From Thermoplasmata archaeon (GTDB lineage: Archaea; Thermoplasmatota; Thermoplasmata; Thermoplasmatales; Thermoplasmataceae), in NCBI GenBank assembly GCA_021845325.1, contig JAKBRR010000008.1:1-18638 (forward strand): DNA of 18,638 bases, read 5' to 3'. How positions within the stretch are numbered: the stretch's first letter is position 1; each line of letters opens with the position of its first letter. The notes beneath the pieces were generated by a model. It did no database searches, was not told where the DNA came from, and saw only the letters and a program-made list of their open reading frames with translations. The position numbers and the translations under genes are program-made. Below, in pieces: positions 1 to 7,897 of this stretch.

Positions 1-395
1 TGAACCTTACTCAAGTCGTAATTCTTTCTCAGTGGGTAGCCGGACCATCCTTCCGGTAGAAGAATTCTCCTTAAATCAGGGTGCCCTTCAAATGTTATAC
101 CAAGCATATCATACTGTTCTCTCTCGTCCCAGTCTGCGCTTTGCCAGATTGAAGTTACACTGGGAACTGTATCGTTTAGAGTTTCTGTCTTAACGACGAT
201 ATACTCATTCTTCTGGAAAGAATAGAGATGATATACAACCTCAATTTTATCTCTCCTGTCTATACCTGTAATAAGTGACAGATGGTCATACCTCTGATCA
301 TAAAATGATTTCATAGCAGGTAAGAGGTCCTCTTTTTTTACTCTGAATATTTTTCTCTTATCTTTTCCGGCAGGTTCTTCAACTATTTCAACCAT
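1..395 (-). CDS. nuoC: NADH-quinone oxidoreductase subunit C (30 kDa subunit), partial
   Basis: Peripheral-arm subunit of complex I; it helps connect the iron-sulfur module to NuoD at the quinone site. The visible 131 residues are the N-terminal part and the frame runs off the left edge. Residues about 84-111 carry the family signature: W84, the ADWDERE stretch, then G99 and the GHPDLRRIL run. The ATG at 395 lies 4 bases past the nuoB stop. It is preceded by GGTGAG, an SD that overlaps the nuoB stop, so the genes are probably translationally coupled. The order nuoA-nuoB-nuoC is the usual one, so nuoD would be expected next, outside the window. No fusion to NuoD can be judged from here. Confidence 0.95.
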   Translation of the reverse strand, partial: MVEIVEEPAGKDKRKIFRVKKEDLLPAMKSFYDQRYDHLSLITGIDRRDKIEVVYHLYSFQKNEYIVVKTETLNDTVPSVTSIWQSADWDEREQYDMLGITFEGHPDLRRILLPEGWSGYPLRKNYDLSKV

Positions 396-399
396 AATC

Positions 400-864
400 T
401 CACCTGTCTGTTTCTCCCCTTATCTTCTTCTGGAGAGTGATAAGACCATTGATTAGAGCTTCTGGAGTTGGCGGACATCCAGGAACATATACATCAACCG
501 GAATAACCCGATCAACCCCTAAAACAACAGAATAACCCTGATTATACGGCCCACCCTGAATAACACATACTCCCATTGCTATGACATATTTGGGATAAGG
601 CATTTCATCGTAAAGTCTCCTTACTCTGGGAGCCATTTTTTTTGTCACTGTGCCAGATACAATCATCAGGTCGGATTGCCTTGGGGAATTTCTAAAAACC
701 TCACTCCCAAATCTTGAAACATCTGCTTTTGAAGCTTGAACAGCCATCATTTCTATGGCACAGCATGCCAGACCAAATGTTAGTGGCCAGATAGAATTGC
801 TTCTCCCCCACTCCATGGCTTTTTCCATGGTAGTGGTCAGAATGCCGGTGTCTCCAGTTTTCAT
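400..864 (-). CDS. nuoB: NADH-quinone oxidoreductase subunit B (N2 cluster subunit)
   Basis: Subunit that binds the terminal [4Fe-4S] cluster N2, which hands electrons to quinone. Counting from the ATG at 864, the protein has 154 residues. The four cluster cysteines are in place: the adjacent pair C34-C35 (ACCAIEMM), C100 ([10 protein letters not shown]) and C130 (VPGCPPTPE). A GTG at 873 would add three residues. However, that GTG sits inside the SD GAGGTG, 6 bases before the ATG, and the ATG overlaps the nuoA stop as ATGA. I therefore take 864 as the start. It is the second gene of the nuo operon and about as long as usual for the family. Confidence 0.96.
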   Translation of the reverse strand: MKTGDTGILTTTMEKAMEWGRSNSIWPLTFGLACCAIEMMAVQASKADVSRFGSEVFRNSPRQSDLMIVSGTVTKKMAPRVRRLYDEMPYPKYVIAMGVCVIQGGPYNQGYSVVLGVDRVIPVDVYVPGCPPTPEALINGLITLQKKIRGETDR

Positions 865-1298
865 TTTATCCACCTCATGTATCCTTTTTTATAACCATAA
901 AAAACAGCGAACATAGGCATCAATATAAAGATAATAGTTTCTATGAAAGGGTATACTCCCAGATTCTTGAAATCAAATGCCCATGGAACAAGAAGGGCCA
1001 TATCCACATCAAACAATATAAACAGAAGGATAATGAAATAATACTGCACCCGAACGAATGAATTATAGGAGCCTCTTGAAACCTCACCAGATTCATATGT
1101 TTCAGTATAACTGGAATCACTGACAGGAGATGATTCTCTCGAGAGATTTTTAATGATATCTGATGGTTTAAAGGATAATTTTTTCCCGCGATTTGCTCTG
1201 GACTCAGACAGAGTAGGAAGCAGTGTGAATATCAAAAACATCCCTATTGCCATCAAAATGAAGGTAATGAAGAGCGGGATGTATCCATATAGCAACAT
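861..1298 (-). CDS. nuoA: NADH-quinone oxidoreductase subunit A
   Basis: Small membrane subunit of complex I with three predicted membrane segments: about residues 7-30, 86-106 and 115-135. The family signature follows the first loop: YESG near residues 68-71, then the FILFDVD motif and PWAFDF at the second helix. FDVD replaces the commoner FDxE, and YESG replaces the commoner YECG. The loop between helix 1 and YESG is about 40 residues, rich in Ser and charged residues, and longer than in most bacterial NuoA. It is the first gene of the operon. No SD precedes the ATG at 1298, but a TATA-like box lies 25 bp upstream, which suggests a leaderless mRNA. Confidence 0.93.
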   Translation of the reverse strand: MLLYGYIPLFITFILMAIGMFLIFTLLPTLSESRANRGKKLSFKPSDIIKNLSRESSPVSDSSYTETYESGEVSRGSYNSFVRVQYYFIILLFILFDVDMALLVPWAFDFKNLGVYPFIETIIFILMPMFAVFYGYKKGYMRWIK

Positions 1299-1318
1299 TA
1301 AACGAGTATGCTAAGAAG

Positions 1319-1327
1319 ATATTTAAT
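1319..1327 (-). promoter_or_regulatory. TATA-like box of the nuo operon
   Basis: On the minus strand this reads ATTAAATAT, preceded by an A-rich stretch that could act as a BRE. Its centre is about 25 bp before the nuoA ATG, the spacing expected for a leaderless archaeal transcript. It is identified by position and composition only. Confidence 0.5.
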
Positions 1328-1480
1328 AATTTTTTAGAATAGCAGAGAAAACTAAGAAATTATTGCCTTTCCAATATTTAACAACCTCTAATAATTCGAA
1401 CCGTTAGTTGATATAAAAGGTCTGTGGATTGAGTAAGGTGGGTTCAGAATAACAATGTATATGGCATTTACGAAACAGCA

Positions 1481-1572
1481 AAGGTTAACCTTCTTTTGCA
1501 AAAGCTATGAACATAAAAATATTAAATAGCCATGGTAATTCCTCATAATCTCAATACTTGAGGCAGGCTGCC
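1481..1572. repeat. Cluster of four short inverted repeats
   Basis: Two perfect 12-bp palindromes abut each other: AAGGTTAACCTT (1481-1492) and CTTTTGCAAAAG (1493-1504). Further on, CTCAA-TAC-TTGAG (1550-1562) is followed at once by GGCAG-G-CTGCC (1562-1572). They could be operator sites or RNA hairpins. The sequence alone does not say which. Confidence 0.6.
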
Positions 1573-1660
1573 AGTGAGAATATATTCTGAATGACATAAA
1601 CCCTCATCAAAAATAAAGTCACCTGTACATTAGGCAAGAGAATATATGAAGAACCTTATT

Positions 1661-3475
1661 TTATGAGTTTTGATATATTTCCATTACTATCTTTGGATCT
1701 ACAGGTCTATTGGTTTCATTCTTCACCTTTGCAATTATGTTTTCCTTTCTAATGTCTCCACTTTTTCGTATTCGTTCAACTATAATTTTCAATTCGTTTC
1801 TATCCAGTGGCCGGATATCATCTGAAATTACTACCTTTTCTATACTCTTTCCTGAAATACATTGATCTATGGCCATCTCCAGAGAAATTCTCCCGTAATT
1901 TTTTGTTGCTATCTTTTCGACCAGAGTTTTGAGATCACTGTATTCAAGTTTTTTTCTGTATTTCCTTTCAATTTCCGGTATTGACTGCAGGATCATCCTT
2001 GACATCTCCCTTGGTTTTCCCCATAATTTAGCGAGTTCAATGAATTCTTTTTTTCTTCCGGTTGCCAATATTATCTCAGCTTCCTGCCTTGATATTTCCC
2101 ACTCATCAGTAAAAGATGAAAGTGCCTGATCAAACGATTTTGGAGCAGCTGAATTTAACTCGACCATTCTGCTATTTTTAATTTTTATGGTGGGAATATC
2201 AGTTTCCGGATACATTCTTCCTGACCCTGATATGGGTCTAAGAAATCTGGATGTCCCATCCTCGTTGGCAGCTCTTGTTTCAGAAAAATCAAGGGATGAA
2301 AGCTTCTCAACCCTCTTATTGATTGCGTCCTGAGCTATGTCTTTCTTTGATTCTGGAATTGATATCAATATAATTGCATCATTTTCCCGAGATTTAAGAA
2401 ATTTTTTAATTTCATTAACCTCATCCTGAGTTATGCCATACCCGGGAAGTTCATCTGAATGGATAAAACCTCCAATTGAGAATAACTTTAATGCGTCGGC
2501 TAGTTCCTTGCCTATCCTGTAATTTCCCGATTTCAAAATTCCTCCCAGATTTTCCAGTTTCCCTGCAAAAATTCTATTGCCAGCTGCAATTCCTTTCTGA
2601 ATAATTTTAGATTCTGATTTCGCTATTTTCTCTGTGTAATCAATAAGAACTGTTCCATCGAATCCCCCTCTTTCTAAAAGGATTCCTATGGCTTCCGATA
2701 GGAATTTCTGCCTGTTTTCTTCAGCAATAAGTGCTTCCGAGATCAGCGACAGTTTTGAAATACCCTTTATTTCAACGCGGCCATAGCCCATTGAGAAATT
2801 GACATCCTGCCTGATCGCATCACTGTCCCGTCTTATATTACCGGTTAGCATGGCTCTCATACCTATTTCCCTGGCAACATCTACGGCTTCCTGAAATGTT
2901 TCAATATCAGGTGCGGTGGATATTTCTACCAGCGGAATACCAAGTCTGTCAAGAGAAAATACAGTATGATCATTCCCTGATTCGACTCTTCTTGCTGAAT
3001 CTTCTTCAATGCAGATTGTGGTCAGACCAACTTTCTTTTCATTAATTGTAACATAACCCCCCGTAGCGGCAACTGCCGTTCTCTGGAAACCGGACGTGTT
3101 TGATCCATCTACAACAACTTTTCTCATTACCGATACCGCATTCAAAACTTCTGAGTTAAATGAAAAAGCAATCTGGAGTGCCGTATCAAGAGCATCCACA
3201 TTGATCTCGTGTGGCGGTTCCTCATCTGCTTCAACAAGACAACTGTTATCTGATACCTCATATTCATAGATAACATTCTTTCTCTCTTCCTGCAATGCTG
3301 CTACGTCAACATCCCCTGATTCATTTTCTGTTGGAAATAATTTTCTGGAGAATTTTCCCTTAATTCCTGAATTATTCATATCAGGGCATTTACAGAACAA
3401 TTTTCCTGTGGATAGCTGCAGGTGAATTTCAAGCCCTATTTTTATTTTCTTATCTTTGGCATTAATAGCAATCAC
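1661..3475 (-). CDS. gatE: Glutamyl-tRNA(Gln) amidotransferase subunit E
   Basis: Subunit of the archaeal GatDE complex. It phosphorylates the Glu on mischarged Glu-tRNAGln and transfers ammonia made by GatD, giving Gln-tRNAGln. The 604-residue frame opens with the GatB/GatE signature KIGLEIHLQL and continues with a GatB-type kinase-like core. The AspRS-like insertion that distinguishes GatE from GatB follows (roughly 270-410), and a helical YqeY-type tRNA-binding tail closes the protein (roughly 450-604). The only ATG/GTG/TTG start is the GTG at 3475, directly after an in-frame TAG. That GTG is itself part of a strong SD (AGGTGATT), so initiation a few codons later, at ATT 3466, is possible. 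It overlaps the gatD end and is the last gene of the operon. Confidence 0.95.
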   Translation of the reverse strand: MIAINAKDKKIKIGLEIHLQLSTGKLFCKCPDMNNSGIKGKFSRKLFPTENESGDVDVAALQEERKNVIYEYEVSDNSCLVEADEEPPHEINVDALDTALQIAFSFNSEVLNAVSVMRKVVVDGSNTSGFQRTAVAATGGYVTINEKKVGLTTICIEEDSARRVESGNDHTVFSLDRLGIPLVEISTAPDIETFQEAVDVAREIGMRAMLTGNIRRDSDAIRQDVNFSMGYGRVEIKGISKLSLISEALIAEENRQKFLSEAIGILLERGGFDGTVLIDYTEKIAKSESKIIQKGIAAGNRIFAGKLENLGGILKSGNYRIGKELADALKLFSIGGFIHSDELPGYGITQDEVNEIKKFLKSRENDAIILISIPESKKDIAQDAINKRVEKLSSLDFSETRAANEDGTSRFLRPISGSGRMYPETDIPTIKIKNSRMVELNSAAPKSFDQALSSFTDEWEISRQEAEIILATGRKKEFIELAKLWGKPREMSRMILQSIPEIERKYRKKLEYSDLKTLVEKIATKNYGRISLEMAIDQCISGKSIEKVVISDDIRPLDRNELKIIVERIRKSGDIRKENIIAKVKNETNRPVDPKIVMEIYQNS

Positions 3476-4694
3476 CTAAAAATTCTCTTTCCATTATTTC
3501 TCCCCTCATGTTCATATTCATCATTGATTCAAAGTCTTCATCGGGATGATTCCCCAAAAGATACATGGCCTTTGTTAAAGCAACCTCGGGAAGCATATTC
3601 CCGGCTGAAACAACTCCGATTTTTTTAAGTTCTCTTCCTGTGGAATAAACGTTTAAATTCACTCTACCAGCCATACACTGGGTCGTCATTACCACCTTTG
3701 TTCCCATGCTAACTATTTTCCTCACAGATGGAAATAACGATTGTGATATGTGTCCAAGACCTGTTCCCATAATTATAATGGCCCGCTTCCCTTCGCTGAG
3801 CTTTTCCAGATCCTGACCTGATAATCCCGGGTGAAAGTAGACCATTGAAACCGCTTTTTCAATTTTGTCTGAAAGGGATATTTTATCTGATTTTTCCTTA
3901 TATTCAGATAAGAATTCAACATTTTTATTCTTAAACTCTGCAATAGGTTTTCCAGAAACCGTTCTGAACGCGTCCCTCCTGGTAGAATGCATCTTCCTTG
4001 TTCTTGTGCCTCTGTGCAGACTTATACTATTGTCAGAGGTTCCGGAGTGCATTGAAATACAAATTTCCCCAACATTAGTTGAAGAAAAGGCCATGGCACC
4101 CTCCATGTTTCCGAATGAATCACTGCTGGGCCTGTCAGAACTTCTCTGTGAACCCACCATGATTACAGGGCCTGTCAGGCTTTCGAACATAAATGCAAGT
4201 GCTGATGCCGTATATGACATTGTGTCAGTTCCATGAGATACCACTACCCCATGCGATTTCCCCAGTTCTTCCTTTACAACTCCTGCGAGCTTTATCCACA
4301 TCTCGGGCTGCATGTTTTCACTTAAAATATTATCAAACTCTCTTACCGCTATGGTGTATTTTTCTTCCATATATGGATAACGATCTATTATCTTACGAAT
4401 ATCGGTTGAAGGATGTACAGCGCCTGTTTCATAATCTATTGCGCTCACGATTGTTCCCCCTGTTGTAATTAAAGATATTGGTGTTCCATTTCCGTGTTTT
4501 AAGGTAATCCTCTTCTTTTTTACAGTCTGTGGTTCACTTGATTTCAAAACATCAATTTTGTTTTCTGGAATTGTTATATTATATCCATTTTGTAATTTCA
4601 CTGTTAAATAATCTTCATCCCTTGAAATATAAGTTACTTCCATTACGTTTCCATTATATTTGATCGTAAGCTTCGTTCCTCTTGCGAAATCCAT
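3462..4694 (-). CDS. gatD: Glutamyl-tRNA(Gln) amidotransferase subunit D
   Basis: Asparaginase-like subunit that hydrolyses glutamine and supplies ammonia to GatE. From the ATG at 4694 it has 410 residues: a small N-terminal beta domain (about 1-60), then the L-asparaginase fold. The nucleophile motif TTGGT gives T81, and the second catalytic motif SHGTDTM gives T156 and D157. A GTG at 4703 would extend it by three codons. That GTG belongs to the SD GGTGGT placed just before the ATG, so 4694 is preferred. It starts 12 bases after the DUF72 stop and its end overlaps gatE, consistent with equal synthesis of the two partners. Confidence 0.95.
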   Translation of the reverse strand: MDFARGTKLTIKYNGNVMEVTYISRDEDYLTVKLQNGYNITIPENKIDVLKSSEPQTVKKKRITLKHGNGTPISLITTGGTIVSAIDYETGAVHPSTDIRKIIDRYPYMEEKYTIAVREFDNILSENMQPEMWIKLAGVVKEELGKSHGVVVSHGTDTMSYTASALAFMFESLTGPVIMVGSQRSSDRPSSDSFGNMEGAMAFSSTNVGEICISMHSGTSDNSISLHRGTRTRKMHSTRRDAFRTVSGKPIAEFKNKNVEFLSEYKEKSDKISLSDKIEKAVSMVYFHPGLSGQDLEKLSEGKRAIIIMGTGLGHISQSLFPSVRKIVSMGTKVVMTTQCMAGRVNLNVYSTGRELKKIGVVSAGNMLPEVALTKAMYLLGNHPDEDFESMMNMNMRGEIMEREFLGDCY

Positions 4695-4706
4695 CGATAC
4701 CACCTA

Positions 4707-5513
4707 TCACAGCATACTTTGGTATGTCTTAATTTTAATGCCCAGCAAATGACCAAGATTAATTGCATTCACCGGTGCGTTCCCCCAGGGATGATTATTG
4801 AAATAGACCATAATATTGGAATCTTCTTTTGTTTTAAGGATATTTGCAAAATGTTCCAGTTCCTCATCAGAATATTTATAATCATACTTTTCCATTCCAG
4901 CTCCTTTTTCACTCCACTTCTTTCTGTTCCTTCCATGAAAACGCACATATGACCTATTAGCCGAATCAAATATATCTGATAATTGATGATCGGGGCTGTC
5001 CACGGTTATCGTTCCCAGATCAAATTTAGTACATGAATTGAAGAATTGATTTCCGGAGAATAATGACCTGTTCCTTGGCTCCACGAATGGATTCATCCAT
5101 CCTTGTGTGACCTCCCTGATTAATTTAAGTTCTGACTCAAAATTATCCTTTCCAACCCACGGAGGCAACCCAAACATAGTCGTGCCCATTCTGCCGGAAT
5201 TTTTTATTGGCTTGAGAACACTTTCTTCAAAAAGGCTGAAAATGTCCAGTCTTTTCTTAATATCATCCGATTTAAATGGATGGGTAAATTCAGCTGGTGC
5301 TTTGACACTGAATGTAAAATCCGAAGTTTTTGGAATTTGCTTCAACCATGATTCCACATTCTCCCGTTGCGGTACTTTATAAAAGGTGCTATTGACCTCA
5401 ACTGTGTTAAAAAAAGATGAATAGTAACGTAAAGATGGCCTGGTGGATTTAGGATAGAATGTTCCAGACCATTCCGGATATGACCAGCCGGAACATCCTA
5501 TGCGTATATTCAA
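4707..5513 (-). CDS. DUF72 (YecE-like) family protein
   Basis: Member of the DUF72 family, a TIM-barrel fold of unknown biochemical role. The 268 residues begin with the family opening IRIGCSGWSYPEW and show its other conserved blocks: EVNSTFYKVP, a VEPRNRSLF segment, YVRFHGRN near residue 190, and YFNNHPWGNAPVNA near the end. The start is TTG at 5513, overlapping the preceding TGA by 4 bases (TTGA). A GGAGG SD sits about 9 bases upstream. It lies between an acyl-CoA dehydrogenase gene and gatD in one packed operon, which gives no direct functional clue. Confidence 0.88.
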   Translation of the reverse strand: MNIRIGCSGWSYPEWSGTFYPKSTRPSLRYYSSFFNTVEVNSTFYKVPQRENVESWLKQIPKTSDFTFSVKAPAEFTHPFKSDDIKKRLDIFSLFEESVLKPIKNSGRMGTTMFGLPPWVGKDNFESELKLIREVTQGWMNPFVEPRNRSLFSGNQFFNSCTKFDLGTITVDSPDHQLSDIFDSANRSYVRFHGRNRKKWSEKGAGMEKYDYKYSDEELEHFANILKTKEDSNIMVYFNNHPWGNAPVNAINLGHLLGIKIKTYQSML

Positions 5514-6655
5514 ATTCCAAGTTCCTCCAATACCTTCCTTGCTATGATTACCCTCTGTATCTGATTCGTACCCTCGTATATCTGAGTAATTTTAGCGTCT
5601 CTCATATGTCTTTCTGCGTCCATGTCTGTCGTATAGCCATATCCTCCGAATAGCTGCAAACTTTCCGTAGTAATATCCATTGCTGCATCTGAAGCAAAGA
5701 GCTTTGCCATAGAAGATATTTTGATGCAATCCTCATGACGATCCCATTTGCCAGCAGCTTCATAGACCAGAAGTCTTGAGGCTTCTATCTTGGTTGCCAT
5801 ATCTGCCATCATGAATTGAATGCCCTCGAAGTCCGTTATGGACTTTCCAAACTGTTTTCTTTGAGCTGCATATTTTACGGCTTCGTCAAAGGCTCCTTCT
5901 GCGATACCAAGAGCCTGTGCTGCTATTCCAATTCTTCCAGCATCCAGAGTTTCCATTACAACCCTGAATCCTTCGTTGAGCTCCCCAACAATATTCTCTT
6001 CCGGGACCCTGACATTTTCAAAAACAAGTTCTACTGTGCTTGAACCCCTTATACCCAGTTTGTGAATATCCCTGCTTATTTTAAGACCCGGAGTCTCTGC
6101 ATCAACAACAAAAGTGGAAATTCCCTTGTGTTTTTTTGATGAGTCTGTTACAACATCAACAACATAGAACTTCGCAAGCCTTCCATTGCTAATGAATATC
6201 TTTGATCCATTAATAATATATTCAGACCCTTCCTTTTTGGCCGTTGTTTTTATGGCAGCAGCGTCGCTACCTGCCCCGGGTTCAGTTAGTGCAAGGCCAC
6301 CTATTTCACCATTCACAACTCTTGGAAGGTATCGCTTCTTTAAGTCTTCTGAGCCAAACATTAATACCGGCTCGGCAAAGAGAGTCAATGCTCCATCCAA
6401 AACAAGTGCAGTGCTTGGGCATGCCTTTGATAATTCCTCGATCACATTAACCAGAAAACTAAAAGACATACCATATCCGCCATATTCCTTCGGTATGTAA
6501 CTTGCAAAGAGACCCAGTTCATGCATCCTCTTAATTAGTTTATCAGGAACTTCCATCTTCAGATCAATTTCTCTTGCCAGTGGTTTAACTTCATCATTTG
6601 CAAAGCGTTTTACATATTGAATTACTTCTGATTCTTCCGCTGAAAGATTATTCAT
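5510..6655 (-). CDS. Acyl-CoA dehydrogenase (short/medium-chain type)
   Basis: FAD enzyme that makes the alpha,beta double bond in acyl-CoA, passing electrons to an electron-transfer flavoprotein. At 381 residues it is standard length. The first signature LALTEPGAGSD is at 121-131. The C-terminal block LFGGYGYTTDMDAERHMRD precedes QIYEGTNQIQR, whose E361 matches the catalytic base of the short-chain, medium-chain and butyryl types. Substrate length cannot be read from the sequence. No etfAB or other beta-oxidation gene is in view. It is the first gene of the operon with DUF72 and gatDE and follows a 166-bp gap. An AGGAT lies about 9 bases before the ATG. Confidence 0.94.
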   Translation of the reverse strand: MNNLSAEESEVIQYVKRFANDEVKPLAREIDLKMEVPDKLIKRMHELGLFASYIPKEYGGYGMSFSFLVNVIEELSKACPSTALVLDGALTLFAEPVLMFGSEDLKKRYLPRVVNGEIGGLALTEPGAGSDAAAIKTTAKKEGSEYIINGSKIFISNGRLAKFYVVDVVTDSSKKHKGISTFVVDAETPGLKISRDIHKLGIRGSSTVELVFENVRVPEENIVGELNEGFRVVMETLDAGRIGIAAQALGIAEGAFDEAVKYAAQRKQFGKSITDFEGIQFMMADMATKIEASRLLVYEAAGKWDRHEDCIKISSMAKLFASDAAMDITTESLQLFGGYGYTTDMDAERHMRDAKITQIYEGTNQIQRVIIARKVLEELGI

Positions 6656-6821
6656 TTAAATCATATCCTAAACCCTCGGCGGTAAATATCTGTTTCGTCA
6701 TCAGGATAACTTTAGAATTTTTTGCTTTGACAATCAAATCAGATACCTTTGCAAAAATCTAATTAATGCGTATTTCCCAGTTAACCTGAAATCAAAGTAT
6801 TTGAATTAACTTAATGAGAAT

Positions 6822-7397
6822 TCAAAAATCCTTAAGTTCACTTTTTAACTCGGAAAGAAGGTCATCTGGGATCCTGACACTTTCTTTGTATGTCTTGTGG
6901 TCTGTACTGATAAAGACATTCTTTGAGTTTTTGAGTAACCCAATCTCGTTTTTACTGAATCTGAATTTCAAATATTGTACGGTTGATTCAAGGACATCAG
7001 TTGATCTACCCTCCTCGGGTATTGCCCTTTTTTCGCTTCCATCGTATACTAAAACAATGTGTTCCTCAATACCAGCCAGTTTGGGTAGTTCTCTTACCAG
7101 CTCCTTCTCATCGGTGATCTCTATGAACATGGTAACACTAAACTCATTACCTTCAGGCATCTGTTCATTGTATACCCTGATAAGGCGGTTTATTTCCTCC
7201 TGATCATGAACATTTTCAACATAAATCATTTCATTTATCTGGTTAAGTAGAGTTTCTCTGCATTCGAATAGAAAACTGAATGTTTTTGAAGATACCCTGC
7301 GAAGGGCTTTTAGTTTAATTATATCTTTTCTGTTTTTTTCAACTATTTTTGAAAAATCTTCGGGAGAAGATATCTCCTCCCTTAATATTGGGTTCAT
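6822..7397 (-). CDS. DUF3501 family protein
   Basis: The 191-residue protein matches the DUF3501 pattern as I recall it: KALRRVS then FLFECRETLLNQINEMI near residues 30-58, an EEINRLIRVYNEQMPEGN segment, a SVTMFIEI strand, and a LVYDG...E-rich...VQYLKF stretch before a final DHKTY motif. The function is unknown. It starts 8 bases after the rubrerythrin stop, with GTGG a few bases before the ATG, so the two genes are co-transcribed. In bacteria DUF3501 genes are often found beside rubrerythrin and an iron-sulfur oxidoreductase, and this pair fits that pattern without the third member. A peroxide-defence role is inferred from context only. Confidence 0.8.
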   Translation of the reverse strand: MNPILREEISSPEDFSKIVEKNRKDIIKLKALRRVSSKTFSFLFECRETLLNQINEMIYVENVHDQEEINRLIRVYNEQMPEGNEFSVTMFIEITDEKELVRELPKLAGIEEHIVLVYDGSEKRAIPEEGRSTDVLESTVQYLKFRFSKNEIGLLKNSKNVFISTDHKTYKESVRIPDDLLSELKSELKDF

Positions 7398-7405
7398 TAT
7401 ACCAC

Positions 7406-7831
7406 TCAGTTTGTTGTCTTTAGTTTTCCCAGGGTTTCTTCATATTTCTTTGCGTGAGATTTCTCAGCTTTGGACAGAATTTCGAACCAGTGGGCAATAT
7501 CCTCAAATCCTTCGTCTCTTGCGACCTTTGCAAAACCAGGATACATCTGTGAATATTCATATGTTTCACCGGCTATTGCAGATTTGAGATTTTGTTCAGT
7601 TGTGCCTATTGGCTCACCAGTTACAGGGTCTCCTACGGTTGCAAGATATTTAAGATGCCCAAATGCGTGAGCTGTCTCTCCATCTGCAGTGGATCTGAAA
7701 ACCTGCGAGATCTCCTGCTGCCCTTCCTCATCTGCTTTGAGGGAGAAATATAGGTATCTTCTATTTGCCTGGCTCTCACCAGCAAATCCGGCCTTTAAAT
7801 TTTCCAGTGTTTTCGATTTTTTAAATTCCAT
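7406..7831 (-). CDS. Rubrerythrin (erythrin type, no rubredoxin domain)
   Basis: Ferritin-like di-iron protein that reduces hydrogen peroxide. From the ATG at 7831 it has 141 residues and carries all expected iron ligands: E19 (GES), E52 and H55 (GETAH), E89 and E92 (GETYEYSQMY), E123 and H126 (AEKSH). There is no CxxC rubredoxin tail, so it resembles sulerythrin rather than classic rubrerythrin and would need an external electron donor. A TTG at 7858 would add nine residues (MKKCKVSDI). I prefer 7831 because the SD GTGAT lies just upstream and homologues begin near here. It is co-transcribed with the DUF3501 gene. Confidence 0.92.
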   Translation of the reverse strand: MEFKKSKTLENLKAGFAGESQANRRYLYFSLKADEEGQQEISQVFRSTADGETAHAFGHLKYLATVGDPVTGEPIGTTEQNLKSAIAGETYEYSQMYPGFAKVARDEGFEDIAHWFEILSKAEKSHAKKYEETLGKLKTTN

Positions 7832-7860
7832 TATATCACTGACTTTGCATTTCTTCAAAA

Positions 7861-7868
7861 TATAATAA
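7861..7868 (-). promoter_or_regulatory. TATA-like box for rubrerythrin-DUF3501
   Basis: On the minus strand this reads TTATTATA, centred about 34 bp before the preferred ATG at 7831, leaving a short leader with the SD. A second AT-rich copy (ATATAATAATTA, near 7881-7892) could serve instead. Confidence 0.4.
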
Positions 7869-7897
7869 TCTTTTGTGCATTAATTATTATATAATAA

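Larger units (their letters stand above)
1299..1660. other. Non-coding stretch between gatE and nuoA, with inverted repeats
   Basis: This 362-bp gap has no convincing gene. It holds the nuoA promoter at its left end. A TATA-like GATATAAAAG lies on the plus strand near 1410-1420. A run of inverted repeats spans 1481-1572. A 24-codon plus-strand frame (1455-1529, start MYMAFTKQQR) follows the TATA-like sequence, but it has no proper SD and no recognisable product. The transcription terminator of gatE should also lie here; no T-rich hairpin stands out on the minus strand. Confidence 0.6.

Noticed and set aside
862..873. GTG start for nuoB giving three more residues
   Set aside because: The GTG is part of the SD GAGGTG; the ATG at 864 has correct spacing and overlaps the nuoA stop as ATGA.
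1455..1529. 24-codon plus-strand frame after a TATA-like sequence
   Set aside because: No SD at a workable distance, a leader of uncertain length, no recognisable peptide; it is mentioned only as part of the gap.
4692..4703. GTG start for gatD
   Set aside because: It falls in the SD GGTGGT; the ATG at 4694 is 6 bases further on.
6746..6790. TTTGCAAAA and GTTAACCT shared between the gap before the acyl-CoA dehydrogenase and the palindromes at 1481-1504
   Set aside because: Order and spacing differ, and TTTGCAAA also occurs inside coding sequence (for example near 7528), so chance in AT-rich DNA is likely.
7829..7858. TTG start for rubrerythrin adding a Cys-containing N-terminus
   Set aside because: The ATG at 7831 has an SD and matches where the family normally begins.
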